Positions 19,599 through 29,283 of a stretch of DNA of 64,000 bases are shown in pieces (within the stretch, counting starts at the first letter, position 1; the number at the start of each line of letters is the position of its first letter). The position numbers and the translations under genes are program-made. Source of the stretch: an uncultured Kangiella sp. (GTDB lineage Bacteria > Pseudomonadota > Gammaproteobacteria > Enterobacterales > Kangiellaceae). Below the pieces are notes generated by a model. It saw only the letters and a program-made list of their open reading frames with translations. It did no database searches and was not told where the DNA came from. Where the stretch lies: NCBI GenBank assembly GCA_947498625.1, contig CANMKR010000004.1:53386-117385 (forward strand), in the 5' to 3' direction.

Positions 19599-20477
19599 AT
19601 GAAAAAAATTGGGGCTTTCATTTTCAAACTTCTGTTGCGACTTTTGTCACTTTTACCTAATAATCTAATAAATCTTATTGGTAAATCTTTTGGTCGGTTT
19701 TTATATTTAATTAAGCTCCGAAAAAAAATCGTTGTAGCTAACATTAATTACTGTTTTGAGAGCCTGGACACCGAAGAAAAAAATAAACTTATCAAAAATC
19801 ATTTTCTAAGTTTTGGGGCTGGCGTTTTATGTGCTGCTAAATATTGGTTTAGACCTAAAGCTTTTCCTCAAGATAAAGTGAAGATTTCCGGTTTAAACCA
19901 TTATCAAGAGGCTATGCAGTCAAAAAAACCAATAGTTTTTTTAGGCTACCATTCTACTCATATAGATGAAATCTTAATCGCTTTATCTTTTCACTTAAAG
20001 TTTCATGTTTTTTACCGGCCTAACGACAAATCAAGTCTTGATTCAATGATACAAAAAGGTCGAGAATATTTTTATCCTTGCATACCTCGATTGCCTAATG
20101 TTGAAGGTGGTAATTTAAAGAAACTCACTCGCCACCTAGACTCTGGTGAAAATTTATTTATTGCTCCAGATTTGGACTTTGGAAGACAGTCAACTTGCTT
20201 TGCGCCATTTTATGGTAAGGCAATGGCCACTTTAAAGACGCCGATTTTTCTATCAAATGAAACAAACGCTACCGTTTTACCTCTTTGCTATAGCAAATCT
20301 GGGAGTTACATTAATCTTGAAGTTTTACCCGCAATGCGATTTACACAAAATGAATTAGAGAACTGCACCTTAATGAACCAGACATTAGAGTCTTGCATTA
20401 ATAAAGCCCCTGAACAGTATTACTGGGTACATAGACGTTTTAAAACATTACCTGATGGCCACGATTCTATCTATTAG
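19599..20477 (+). CDS. Lysophospholipid/lauroyl acyltransferase, LpxL/LpxM family, second copy
   Basis: 292 residues, clearly a paralogue of the preceding gene (shared FYRPND/N, DLDFG versus DQDKG, and APEQYYWVHRRFKT near the C terminus). The catalytic pair here is His118 with Asp123 (GYHSTHID), HX4D rather than HX4E. The base composition is more AT-rich than in the first copy. The pair is likely to supply two secondary acyl chains of lipid A, by analogy with LpxL and LpxM. Its 3' end overlaps the convergent MATE gene by 11 bp. Confidence 0.88.
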   Translation: MKKIGAFIFKLLLRLLSLLPNNLINLIGKSFGRFLYLIKLRKKIVVANINYCFESLDTEEKNKLIKNHFLSFGAGVLCAAKYWFRPKAFPQDKVKISGLNHYQEAMQSKKPIVFLGYHSTHIDEILIALSFHLKFHVFYRPNDKSSLDSMIQKGREYFYPCIPRLPNVEGGNLKKLTRHLDSGENLFIAPDLDFGRQSTCFAPFYGKAMATLKTPIFLSNETNATVLPLCYSKSGSYINLEVLPAMRFTQNELENCTLMNQTLESCINKAPEQYYWVHRRFKTLPDGHDSIY

Positions 20478-21834
20478 CGTTTATGTCAGGAGTAACATAT
20501 CGCCCTTGTAATAAGCCTCTATGAAACAAAGTCCAGGATGCTATTCCACGAATAATCATAAACCCGAAGAAGGCAATCCAGATGCCATGTGCTTCAAATG
20601 ATTGAGTTAAATAGTACAAAGGTATAAACCCAAAAACTAATGCTAACAGCATAGAGTTTCGCATGGTTTTTATGGCTGAAGCGCCAATGAAGACTCCATC
20701 CAACCAAAAACTTGTAATAGCGACTAACGGCACCAAAATACTATAGCCAATAAAAGGAACAAAAGATTCTTGGACTATTTTGATATCTGTCACTAGTTCA
20801 ATGATTTGCAATCCGAACAATAAAAATATAGTACTAAAAATTAAACTAATAACTAGTGACCAAAATCCGCCAACCACCACCGCCTTTCTAAAGTCTTGCC
20901 AATGTTTTTTGCCGATAGCTTTGCCCACTTGAGCTTCCACCGCATTAGCGACCCCATCTAAACCATTGGAAACAATCAGCAAGAAATTAAGTAGTATCGC
21001 ATTAACTGCCATAATCTCATCACCTAACTCTGAGCCTCTAGCATGTATCGTAAAGAATACGACTTCAAGAGCCAACGTTCTTATTAAGAGATCTTTATTT
21101 AAATCTAGTAATCGCAATATTTTGTGATAAGCCAATTTAAATTTATCCATAATTGGATATTTTCGAAGAATACTTGGTAAGCACGCCAGTGCAATCAATA
21201 AGCCTAAACTTTCAGCAATAACACTTGCCCAGGCCACCCCATTAACATCCATGCCCATCGATACTAAATAAATATCTAACAATGCATTAGTGATATTAGT
21301 CACTAACAAGATTGCAAAAGGTACTCTTGCATTTTGCATGCCTAAGTACCAACCGATTAAAACAGCATTGAGCAAACTAACGGGTAAGCCATAAATTCGG
21401 ATGTTCCAATATTCAAGAGTCTTATTCTCAACCTCAGAACTTCCTTCAAGCCACCAAATAATTAGCTCGATCAGCCAGGGGTTTAATAGCAGCACCAAGG
21501 CTGCAATGACCAAGCCTAATAATGAGGGTAAATAAAGCCACTGTCGGATTAGATTGGAATCTTGCGCGCCATAGGCCTGCGCAACCAGCCCTGTCGTAAT
21601 CATCCTGAGAAAGCCCATTGTCCAAATAATGAAAGTGAACAAGGCAGAGCCGAGACCAACTGCAGCAAGATAGTAAGGCTCATCTAAATGCCCCATTACC
21701 GCCGAATCAACCAGGCCGACCAAAGGAATGGTCATATTGGATAACACCATTGGAGCAGCGATGCGCCAAGTGGTTTGATGAGCTTTTTTGTCTTTAAGAT
21801 CTGATCTTATAGAGGATAGCGACCAGATCTTCAT
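20467..21834 (-). CDS. MATE family efflux transporter, DinF type
   Basis: 455 residues with about twelve membrane helices. The N-terminal segment RIAAPMVLSNMTIPLVGLVDSAVMGHL is the standard MATE opening (shown here only as a description of residues 24-50), and AYGAQD and LDGVANAVEAQVGKAIG are characteristic of the DinF subgroup. These are Na+ or H+ coupled exporters of cationic compounds; the substrate is unknown. It follows the SCO gene by 12 bp and may be the last gene of the ctaA-ctaB transcript. Confidence 0.9.
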   Translation of the reverse strand: MKIWSLSSIRSDLKDKKAHQTTWRIAAPMVLSNMTIPLVGLVDSAVMGHLDEPYYLAAVGLGSALFTFIIWTMGFLRMITTGLVAQAYGAQDSNLIRQWLYLPSLLGLVIAALVLLLNPWLIELIIWWLEGSSEVENKTLEYWNIRIYGLPVSLLNAVLIGWYLGMQNARVPFAILLVTNITNALLDIYLVSMGMDVNGVAWASVIAESLGLLIALACLPSILRKYPIMDKFKLAYHKILRLLDLNKDLLIRTLALEVVFFTIHARGSELGDEIMAVNAILLNFLLIVSNGLDGVANAVEAQVGKAIGKKHWQDFRKAVVVGGFWSLVISLIFSTIFLLFGLQIIELVTDIKIVQESFVPFIGYSILVPLVAITSFWLDGVFIGASAIKTMRNSMLLALVFGFIPLYYLTQSFEAHGIWIAFFGFMIIRGIASWTLFHRGLLQGRYVTPDINANR

Positions 21835-21846
21835 ACAAAAGAGGAG

Positions 21847-22506
21847 TTAATTGAATTTAGTTTGCTTACGAAGGTTTTCGTAATCGGTTATAACTAACGG
21901 CACTAAATCTTTTCCAATGGCATCCGTTGGATTAATTAAGCCAAAACGGCGACCGAATGGATCGATAATAAACCAACGCGCAGTATGATCAACCATATAA
22001 TTATTTGGATCATTCGAGTGACCAGGAGTCTTCATAAAGGCAACGCCAAGATTTTTAGTTAGATCTCGAGTTTGCTGTAAATCCATAGTTAAACCTACAA
22101 ACTCAGGATTAAACGCTGGAACATATTTTGCCAGTTTCTCGACTGTATCTCGCTCTGGGTCGACACTAATAAAAACAAATTGGGTATCTTTTTGATACTT
22201 ACCCGACAAACCTTTTTGCACCTGATTCATATCCATCATGGTAGTCGGACAAATATCAGGACAAGTGGTAAAGCCAAAAAAGACAATGCTCCACTGCCCT
22301 ATAAAGTCTTTCTCAGTAAAGGTTTCGCCGGTATGCTTTGTCGCCTTAAAGGGAACTAGCGAGTTCAATTTTGGAAACGTATTAATCAGTTGTAGCGGTT
22401 TTGGCGCCATAAAAGTTTGATATCCAAAAAAGCCAACCCCTAAGGCTAGCAAGGCTACCAAAATAAAAGCAATAACATTGCCATTCACTTTATTTCTCAT
22501 ACTCAA
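21847..22506 (-). CDS. SCO1/SenC family cytochrome oxidase copper chaperone
   Basis: 219 residues. One N-terminal membrane anchor (about 10-30) precedes a thioredoxin-like domain with Cys82-x3-Cys86 (TTCPDICP) and His174 (MVDHTARW), the three copper ligands of Sco1. It loads the CuA site of cytochrome oxidase subunit II, whose gene is at 35600. It overlaps ctaB by four bases (ATGA). Confidence 0.95.
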   Translation of the reverse strand: MSMRNKVNGNVIAFILVALLALGVGFFGYQTFMAPKPLQLINTFPKLNSLVPFKATKHTGETFTEKDFIGQWSIVFFGFTTCPDICPTTMMDMNQVQKGLSGKYQKDTQFVFISVDPERDTVEKLAKYVPAFNPEFVGLTMDLQQTRDLTKNLGVAFMKTPGHSNDPNNYMVDHTARWFIIDPFGRRFGLINPTDAIGKDLVPLVITDYENLRKQTKFN

Positions 22507-23420
22507 AATCCAATAACCGGCTTAAGGTAATGATCGAGCAACAAAACCACAAAGAGTAATGTTAGATAACCGATGGAAACACCAAATGTTTTCATCGCCA
22601 CCCCTTCAGTTTCGCGATATTTCAACACCACACAGTAATATAAAAACCACAAACCCAGCGCAATAGCGGCGACCAAATAAATCACACCACTCATACCTGT
22701 TAAGAAAGGCAAGATAGTAGATAAAATCAATAGAACGCAATAAAGCAATATTGAGGTTTTAGTAAATTCTTCACCATGGGTAACAGGTAACATTGGGATT
22801 TCAGCTTTGGCATAATCTTCAATTCGGTGAATAGATAAAGCCCAAAAATGTGGTGGTGTCCAAGTGAAAATAATTAACACCAATAACCAAGCATTCGGAT
22901 CGGCTGAAGCGGTGACTGAAGTCCATCCTAGTAACGGCGGTATTGCGCCAGAAAGACCACCAATAACAATATTCTGTGGTGTTGCTCGCTTTAAAAACAT
23001 GGTGTAGATAAAAGCGTATCCGACCAAACCGCCAAGTGTTAAGACTGCAGTTAATGGATTAACTAAAAACCACAACATTGCCATTGCGATTATTGCCAAG
23101 GAGGCGGCAAATATCACCGCTTTTTTCGGCTCAACGCGACCCTGCGCTACTGGTCTTTGCATAGTTCTAGCCATGATAGTATCAATCCGAGCATCAACCA
23201 CATGATTAACTACTGCTGCAGCTCCAGAAGCTAAGCCTATCCCTAAAGTACCCCATACCAAGGCGCTTAATGGCGGAAACCAGCTGACAGTCACATCGTT
23301 TGCTAAAAACATACCGACAATCGCAGTAAAAACCAAAAGGTAAACCACTTTTGGCTTGGTCATTTCATAATAATCACGCCAGGTAACTGGGCGATCAATT
23401 TTATAATTCTTCTCAACCAT
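22503..23420 (-). CDS. ctaB: Protoheme IX farnesyltransferase (heme O synthase)
   Basis: 305 residues from the ATG at 23420, which overlaps the ctaA stop in a TAATG arrangement. A longer frame from a TTG at 23450 is less likely. The UbiA-fold motifs are present: NHVVDARIDTIMARTMQRP (first Asp-rich motif, residues near 75-95), FTWTPPHFWAL and a following Asp-rich loop. About eight membrane helices. It makes heme O from heme B, the precursor for CtaA. Also named cyoE in other genomes. Confidence 0.95.
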   Translation of the reverse strand: MVEKNYKIDRPVTWRDYYEMTKPKVVYLLVFTAIVGMFLANDVTVSWFPPLSALVWGTLGIGLASGAAAVVNHVVDARIDTIMARTMQRPVAQGRVEPKKAVIFAASLAIIAMAMLWFLVNPLTAVLTLGGLVGYAFIYTMFLKRATPQNIVIGGLSGAIPPLLGWTSVTASADPNAWLLVLIIFTWTPPHFWALSIHRIEDYAKAEIPMLPVTHGEEFTKTSILLYCVLLILSTILPFLTGMSGVIYLVAAIALGLWFLYYCVVLKYRETEGVAMKTFGVSIGYLTLLFVVLLLDHYLKPVIGF

Positions 23421-24517
23421 TATTGATTGCCTTTTAGTTTGAATTGCCAATTAACCACATAATTGATTGCAATCACAGTTAACAACAGCAAAGCACCGCC
23501 ACCGTTATGCCCTACAGCCACATAAAGCGGTAAGCTAAAGACGATATTAGAAATACCCAATAACATTTGTAGCAGTAATACACCTAATAATACTCGCCCA
23601 AATTGACGCAATAACACACTGTCTTTTTCGCGCATCAATAGAATCGCTAACAAACCAATAACAATAAAAACAATATAGGCTCCAAAACGATGAGTTACAT
23701 GAATGGCAACTTTACCCTTTGAAGATAGAGCTCCACCCTCATAATTAATAAATGGTTTACCCTCTTGTGGCTTTCTAGAACCTACTTGCAGTTTTTCAAG
23801 CTCATTAAGCTTAAACTCGTCAAACTCAAAGCCTTTTTGCCATAAATCAAAGCCCTCTTTAAAGTCGACGTTTTTAGTCCAACCAGAATTACATACGGGT
23901 AATTCAGTACAAATGGTTGCCGCATAATTAGACGCTGTCCAACCACCTAAGGCGATTTGAATCACTACTAGTGCCAGCCCCACTGTCGCTAATGTCTTAA
24001 ACTTTTTAGCCACCACTTGAGAAACAGAGACAATCTTTGGTCTTAGTTGTAAGTAATATAAGAACAACAGGGAAATAGTGGTAAAGCCACCCATTAAATG
24101 ACTCATAACAATGAAGGGATGAACTTTTAAAGTGACGGTCCACATCCCTAGCAAGCCTTGAAATATCACTAAGGGCAATAAAATGCAGGGTAAAACTATC
24201 GGTAAGCTGGAGTCTTTTTTGCGCCCCATTAAAGTACCAATAAAGATAATCAGAATGACTAGGCCAATCGCTTTAGCGAAATGACGATGAATCATCTCAG
24301 GCCAAGCTTTTTCCACCTCAAACTTCTGATTGTACTCAATTTCAGCTTTAGCAATATATTCGGCGTCTTGTGGCACGGTGAAGTGACCATAACAACCGGG
24401 CCAATCAGGACAACCTAAACCAGCGTCTTCTAAGCGAGTCCAAGCGCCCAACAAAATAACGGTCAAGGTTAAGAATATTGCAAAGGCAACTAAATTCCTT
24501 AATGTTTTTCTGCTCAT
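23420..24517 (-). CDS. ctaA: Heme A synthase CtaA (COX15 type)
   Basis: 365 residues and about eight membrane helices. Conserved features include TRLEDAGLGCPDWPGCYG near residue 30, MIHRHFAKAIG, and the heme ligand His residues in HVTHRFGAY and GHNGGG. The long periplasmic loop with the Cys pair (TICTELPVCNSG) marks the type with redox cysteines. It oxidises the heme O C8 methyl to give heme A. It lies between the cox-associated membrane protein and ctaB. Confidence 0.95.
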   Translation of the reverse strand: MSRKTLRNLVAFAIFLTLTVILLGAWTRLEDAGLGCPDWPGCYGHFTVPQDAEYIAKAEIEYNQKFEVEKAWPEMIHRHFAKAIGLVILIIFIGTLMGRKKDSSLPIVLPCILLPLVIFQGLLGMWTVTLKVHPFIVMSHLMGGFTTISLLFLYYLQLRPKIVSVSQVVAKKFKTLATVGLALVVIQIALGGWTASNYAATICTELPVCNSGWTKNVDFKEGFDLWQKGFEFDEFKLNELEKLQVGSRKPQEGKPFINYEGGALSSKGKVAIHVTHRFGAYIVFIVIGLLAILLMREKDSVLLRQFGRVLLGVLLLQMLLGISNIVFSLPLYVAVGHNGGGALLLLTVIAINYVVNWQFKLKGNQ

Positions 24518-24528
24518 GGAAACTACCT

Positions 24529-25194
24529 CTATAAACCCGTATTGCGCATTGCGCGAACAATATCATCACGCAAATCTTTAGCCTTCATGCGCGCCTCTTC
24601 TTCAGTTTTTACCGGCTCATACTGCATAAAAATATTGCCATGGACATCCATCGCGTAAATCTTGCCAATTTCTAACTGTACGCCTTTGCCAATATGGGCA
24701 TTGCCATTACCACGAGCTAATTTTAGTTGCTCAGGCTTTGCTACTCGATCGGTATATAAGATCTGATTCGGGAAAACCGCCAAGCGAGTTAACTTTTCAA
24801 TACGCTTGCCAAGCCCTAAGTGAGTTCGCGTTAAAAAGTTCATATTTAACTCACACTCTTGATCACACTCATTCGATTTTGGGAAATAGACCCACCACCA
24901 TTGAGTTTCAAAATCTTTGAAATGCAGCGGTTGTCCTGCCTCATCGAACCAAGCAAAATGCTCAAAACAAGGATATGACTTTTCAGATTCTCCGCCATCC
25001 CTAGGGCACTGGTAAGTCTTTTCTAACAGCACGCCCTGATTTCTAGTCGGCTGCTCAAACCAGCCCATATAGAAAGCGGTATAAGCTAAAATCACAGGAA
25101 CCACAAATAACAACACCAAGCCTGAAATAACACGTCGATTTTGGCGTTTGGTTTTCTCATCAAGAGGTTTTGGGTTTTCACTATTACTCATCAA
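24529..25194 (-). CDS. Conserved oxidase-cluster membrane-anchored protein
   Basis: 221 residues. A basic N-terminal region is followed by one membrane helix (about 22-46) and a periplasmic domain with Cys residues (TYQCPRD, SYPCFEH, NECDQECELN). Proteins of this layout recur between SURF1 and ctaA in gammaproteobacterial oxidase clusters but have no assigned role. The segment WWWVYFPKSNECDQ followed by a distal strand could be a degenerate thioredoxin-like fold, which is a guess. It is 33 bp after SURF1 and 11 bp before ctaA. Confidence 0.75.
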   Translation of the reverse strand: MMSNSENPKPLDEKTKRQNRRVISGLVLLFVVPVILAYTAFYMGWFEQPTRNQGVLLEKTYQCPRDGGESEKSYPCFEHFAWFDEAGQPLHFKDFETQWWWVYFPKSNECDQECELNMNFLTRTHLGLGKRIEKLTRLAVFPNQILYTDRVAKPEQLKLARGNGNAHIGKGVQLEIGKIYAMDVHGNIFMQYEPVKTEEEARMKAKDLRDDIVRAMRNTGL

Positions 25195-25227
25195 TTGTCT
25201 CTTCTTTGACCATGTTAGATTTAAGAA

Positions 25228-26016
25228 TTAATTTGTATCTTTGTGGCGCTTTTTTAAATTCACCACTATAAAAATAATTACCAACGCCAGTGCCATTGCA
25301 AACCATTGCAATGCATAGGCTGTGTGCTTTGCGGGCGGACTGGCAATCAGTGGCCAATGGCGCACAAAGGCCGAGTCGGGCTCGGATTTTTGGCGTAGCA
25401 CAAAAGGCGCGACATCATACCCTAATTCAAGCGATTTTTCCTTAATAGTTTGCATGTCAAACTGACCGATTAAGTAACTATTATCAAACTGCTCCCACAC
25501 TGCATTGGAAGCCACCACCTGATTAGCCCCCTTTGAAAAATACAAATTCCCTTTAATGACTGAGTCTGAAAATTCCGATATTTCAGGCACCTTTTGGTAA
25601 AAGTCTTTGCGCGCAAGCCAGCCTCGACTTACCAGTATCGGTCTTGGGTAATTTTCAGGCTGATAGAAGCCCAAAATTTCATAACCCAACTGGCGTCCTT
25701 GCTTCTGGTTATCAATTACCAAGAATTCTTGCGACAAAGGCTTACCGAAGGTGATCACTGATGTTTGATCCGGGTTATCTGAAGCCATCGCCTGCTCCAA
25801 AGATACTTCTGTCTGTTGCGATTTTTCTAGCAAATTCGCTTGCAGGTCTCTTTTTTCCTGAGCTCGGTCTAATTGCCAGAAGGCTAAACTAATCAATATG
25901 GGTAGCAATAGAATAAAAGCCAAAGTTGGCAGCAAACTAGGTGCAAAAAGCTTAGATCCGAACGGGATTTTAACGATCGGCTGGTGAATGATTTGTTGCC
26001 AAAGTGACTTTGCCAT
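25228..26016 (-). CDS. SURF1 family cytochrome oxidase assembly protein
   Basis: 262 residues from the ATG at 26016; a GTG ten codons earlier is possible. Two membrane helices, near residues 30-50 and at the C terminus (AYALQWFAMALALVIIFIVV), flank a periplasmic domain with GFYQPEN and LVSRGWLARKDFY. The C-terminal AKHTAYALQWF is the SURF1 signature. It helps insert heme A into oxidase subunit I. It is the first gene of the leftward SURF1-ctaA-ctaB-SCO run. Confidence 0.93.
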   Translation of the reverse strand: MAKSLWQQIIHQPIVKIPFGSKLFAPSLLPTLAFILLLPILISLAFWQLDRAQEKRDLQANLLEKSQQTEVSLEQAMASDNPDQTSVITFGKPLSQEFLVIDNQKQGRQLGYEILGFYQPENYPRPILVSRGWLARKDFYQKVPEISEFSDSVIKGNLYFSKGANQVVASNAVWEQFDNSYLIGQFDMQTIKEKSLELGYDVAPFVLRQKSEPDSAFVRHWPLIASPPAKHTAYALQWFAMALALVIIFIVVNLKKRHKDTN

Positions 26017-26112
26017 TAGTAGGCCCCCATATAATCCTGCAAACACAAATCCATCGGCATCACCACCTAATTAGCGTATAATTAACAACACTAGCAAACA
26101 CTTGGATTTGAG

Positions 26113-26340
26113 ATGGGAATTACTTGGTTAAACATTGTCGTTATTATATTCATGCTTGGAATATTATTCAGCCTTTTTCGTGGGCTTTTCTTTTTAGGCA
26201 AAGGTGACCCAGAGTCCAGTAAAAAACTGCTAAAGTCTCTGCAGTGGCGTATTGCACTTAGTAGCTTACTCTTCTTAGGGATTATGGCCTTACATTACTT
26301 TGAAGTGATTAACCTTAGAACACAGCTTTTGCCTAACTAA
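26113..26340 (+). CDS. DUF2909 twin-transmembrane protein
   Basis: 75 residues with two membrane helices (about 5-27 and 45-65) joined by a short loop GKGDPESSKKLLKSLQWRIALS (a 22-residue region; key residues are the Ser-Lys-Lys and the Leu-x-x-Arg-Ile-Ala-Leu-Ser). This is the DUF2909 pattern. In relatives it sits beside oxidase genes, divergent from SURF1, as it does here. A role in oxidase biogenesis is a context inference only. Confidence 0.85.
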   Translation: MGITWLNIVVIIFMLGILFSLFRGLFFLGKGDPESSKKLLKSLQWRIALSSLLFLGIMALHYFEVINLRTQLLPN

Positions 26341-26384
26341 TACGTTTCGGTTACTATTAAAAAAAATATATTCTTCAATGACTT

Positions 26385-27458
26385 ATGGGCAAAGCTATAC
26401 AACCACCAGAGCGATTCACTGCAGATAAATACTGCGGTCAATGTGGCAATAAAAACTTTCGCCCAAATCGAAGCTTAAAAGAGCTGTTTTCTGAGTTTGT
26501 CGAAGATTGGCTGGGTTATGACTCTAAAATCTATAAAACCGCTGCTAAGTTGGCTAAACCAGCGGCCTTAAGTCTGGATTATTTTTCTAACTCTCACCAT
26601 AAAAATCACTTTATTACCCCTATTAGACTTTATTTACTGCTATCTATTATTTTCTTTTTAATGACTAATTTTGGGGGCTTAAGTTTAACTGAAATTGAAT
26701 TCAACGATACTCAGTCGAATCCTAGCAATCAAGTCGTAGAACAAGACAATAATAGTTTCTCGGAGGACTTCGCTAAAGGTTGGAACTATAAAGATGAAAA
26801 AGAGGCTGCTAATCAAACACTAGAAGCAGCACAGCAAGAATCTGATATGCAGGGAAATGTAAGCATCAGCGGTGATGCTCAATTTAATACCAAGAAAGGC
26901 TGCCTCAAACAACCAGAAGATCTCTTTAATGTTTGGCCGAAATGGCTAGATAAAAAGTTGGATAATGGTAGCAAAGAGCTTTGTGATTCCTATGCTGCTA
27001 TCTTGAGATTAGAGGAGCCAGAGCGCCAACTGGCTAAGCGAAATTGGGGGTTATCATTAGGTCAAAAGGCCATTGAGATGGTTCCACAGGTATTTTTCTT
27101 ATCCTTGCCAATATTGGCGCTAGTGCTTGGTCTGTTTTACTTTTTATCTAAAAGACTTTACGTAGAACACTTAGTTTTATTAATGCATAGCCATAGTTTT
27201 ATTTTCGGTGTAGTCCTTTTATATCTTGGCTGGTATCAATTAACAGCACTATGGACTCCCTTAGGTTCAATCTGGATGGAAGAACTGCTATCTATTGGAG
27301 TTTTAGTGTATCTATACCTATCTCAGAAATGGTTCTACAAACGAGGTTGGTGGGCGACGCTTTGGCGCTTTTTAGTTTTCGGATTCTTGTATTTCATATT
27401 GATCTCAATAATCACCACCATTGGCATTATGTTTGGCGTTGTGCTTGCAGCTAACTAG
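26385..27458 (+). CDS. DUF3667-like membrane protein with zinc-knuckle remnant
   Basis: 357 residues. The N-terminal KYCGQCGNKNF is a CxxC zinc-binding half-site, followed by RSLKELFSEFVEDWLGYDSKIYKT and ITPIRLYLLLSIIFF, the pattern of DUF3667 proteins. About five membrane helices (one near 85-105, four near 230-355) flank a hydrophilic Gln/Asn/Asp-rich segment (about 110-200). Function unknown. It is convergent with the metallopeptidase gene, with a four-base overlap of stop codons. Confidence 0.8.
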   Translation: MGKAIQPPERFTADKYCGQCGNKNFRPNRSLKELFSEFVEDWLGYDSKIYKTAAKLAKPAALSLDYFSNSHHKNHFITPIRLYLLLSIIFFLMTNFGGLSLTEIEFNDTQSNPSNQVVEQDNNSFSEDFAKGWNYKDEKEAANQTLEAAQQESDMQGNVSISGDAQFNTKKGCLKQPEDLFNVWPKWLDKKLDNGSKELCDSYAAILRLEEPERQLAKRNWGLSLGQKAIEMVPQVFFLSLPILALVLGLFYFLSKRLYVEHLVLLMHSHSFIFGVVLLYLGWYQLTALWTPLGSIWMEELLSIGVLVYLYLSQKWFYKRGWWATLWRFLVFGFLYFILISIITTIGIMFGVVLAAN

Positions 27459-28393
27459 TTCGCTTTAAGTAGTTCATTTCTTCTGGCAGCAAATGCACTT
27501 TGTTTATTTAGCTTGACGCCACGCCAACCATTAGAAATCCCTAAGTATGCAAAACTTCCTTGGTAGTCAGGGAACCGCTTACTATCAATAATTTTTTGAT
27601 ACTCACGACTAAATACTTCCGTGTTAGATAGCTCATCGAGCTTACTGATGACACTGCCCAGTGAGGTAACTCTATGGTTAGGTAAACAACAGTCTCGATA
27701 TAATCTCAACACTGAATCTAAACTTTGCTGATTATTGGATAATTTTCTTAAATTAATATCTACATTCAAAAAGTATGCCGCTCCAGACCAATAGATACGC
27801 ATGGTATTGCCTCGCTTTTTGCTGGCTAACGATAACTGAACTGGTCTATTTCGAGCATTTTTCTCACCTCGTCTGAAGCCATGGAAAAGTTTTTGAAAGG
27901 CCTCCTGCTCCGTTAACAAGCCTGACTTTGCTCGAGCAATATTCTGATAATAACTCGCGAGACCTTCAGAAAACCAACTATCACCATCGCCAACATAAGG
28001 AAGTAATAAGTGACTCAGCTCGTGCACTGCCGTCCAATCAGCTCGGATCTGCTCATTGGAAAAGCTAGGATTAACATGTAAAACCACACGACTTGAACGC
28101 CAGCGCTGTATTTCTCCCCATGGCACTGGCTCAAACCAAGAATAGCTTCTGACTAATTTCACTCGAGTTCTTTTTAAAGGAAACTCGCCATAGATACTTG
28201 CTACTGATTGAGTCATTTCAACCAGCCAATCTTTTAACATCTGTTTTTGCGATTCGGAAAAGTAACCTTGAAACTCCAATTGAATATTAGTGCTAGGCAA
28301 GGCAATGGAGTCGTAGCTTTCACTAGCCTTTACTCTAATTGAAGAAAAGTAAGCTATAAAAAGCGCAGCAACAATAAAAAAGAATTTTTTCAT
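27455..28393 (-). CDS. Exported gluzincin-type metallopeptidase (peptidase MA-like)
   Basis: 312 residues from the ATG at 28393, which gives a Sec signal peptide (MKKFFFIVAALFIAYFSS). A TTG 13 codons upstream is rejected because it buries the signal. The zinc motif is His124-Glu125-x2-His128 (VHELSH) with the downstream Glu143 (FSEGLASYY), the gluzincin arrangement. The C-terminal half is helical and basic. Target unknown. It neighbours kdkA (70 bp) in the envelope gene block. Confidence 0.83.
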   Translation of the reverse strand: MKKFFFIVAALFIAYFSSIRVKASESYDSIALPSTNIQLEFQGYFSESQKQMLKDWLVEMTQSVASIYGEFPLKRTRVKLVRSYSWFEPVPWGEIQRWRSSRVVLHVNPSFSNEQIRADWTAVHELSHLLLPYVGDGDSWFSEGLASYYQNIARAKSGLLTEQEAFQKLFHGFRRGEKNARNRPVQLSLASKKRGNTMRIYWSGAAYFLNVDINLRKLSNNQQSLDSVLRLYRDCCLPNHRVTSLGSVISKLDELSNTEVFSREYQKIIDSKRFPDYQGSFAYLGISNGWRGVKLNKQSAFAARRNELLKAN

Positions 28394-28462
28394 TATTGTA
28401 GGATAGAGGATTTGATGTAGGATTTCCGTCAATAAAGCTTTGACTGTGTTTCAAAATATAAC

Positions 28463-29194
28463 TTAGTCAATTTTCGTGGCATACCCTTGTAAAAAGAAAG
28501 CCCAGTCTTTTTCTTCCCAATAAAACTGCTCATCCTTCTCTTGAGCATTTTGCTTTTCTTTCCTCAAAGAGCGCAACAGACGCGCTATATTCGATTGGAG
28601 TTTCTTATCGTAGGGTTTTAAAAAGCGACACTTATCAAAATCGATTAGCCAAAAATTCGATTTATGATTGATCATAAGATTATGGATATTCAAATCAGAG
28701 TGATATAAACCCACAGCATGAAAACGTTTCACTAACAAACCTATTGCGATCCATTGCTGCTCTGATAGCGACTGTTTCTTTAAATGAAAAAAGAGATCCT
28801 CAGCATTTTTTATAAGTCGAGTGATGATTTTTGCTTGATAGTAATAGCCATCAACTTTTATCAACGCCGCTACAGGTTTAGGAACTGGTAGCTTTAGCTT
28901 TCTTAATTGCTTAAGAACCACTAACTCTTGATAAGCTCTTGTTGATTCAATATTCTTAAAAAAATATTTCTTTTCTATCAACTTACCCACCAAACCACCT
29001 CGGCGATACTCACGAAGCACGTAACGCTTTTCTTGATGGTTAAAAAAATAGGTAGTAGCACGCCCAATAGATTCGCCATCTATTGCGTTATTTGCTTGCC
29101 AGTGATTACTATCAAACCATTCCTTGGAAACTATTTTTTTGTATTTTTTGTGAGCAACCAACCACTGATTATTATCGATTTTGATACGCTTCAT
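28463..29194 (-). CDS. kdkA: 3-deoxy-D-manno-octulosonic acid (Kdo) kinase
   Basis: 243 residues, a small eukaryotic-like kinase fold. YVLREYRRGGLVGKL in the N-terminal lobe, catalytic HSDLNIHNLM with Asp167 and the metal-binding IDFDKCR with Asp185 match KdkA of Haemophilus and Vibrio. KdkA phosphorylates the Kdo residue attached to lipid A, which predicts an inner core with a single phosphorylated Kdo. It is divergent from a family 9 glycosyltransferase across 89 bp, which supports a lipopolysaccharide-core role. Confidence 0.92.
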   Translation of the reverse strand: MKRIKIDNNQWLVAHKKYKKIVSKEWFDSNHWQANNAIDGESIGRATTYFFNHQEKRYVLREYRRGGLVGKLIEKKYFFKNIESTRAYQELVVLKQLRKLKLPVPKPVAALIKVDGYYYQAKIITRLIKNAEDLFFHLKKQSLSEQQWIAIGLLVKRFHAVGLYHSDLNIHNLMINHKSNFWLIDFDKCRFLKPYDKKLQSNIARLLRSLRKEKQNAQEKDEQFYWEEKDWAFFLQGYATKID

Positions 29195-29283
29195 CTAAAA
29201 CGAATGATTTGGATTTGGTTTATTCAGCACTATACCTTAAACTTCAAACATTACAAAAATCTACTAATGACTAATAGATAACC

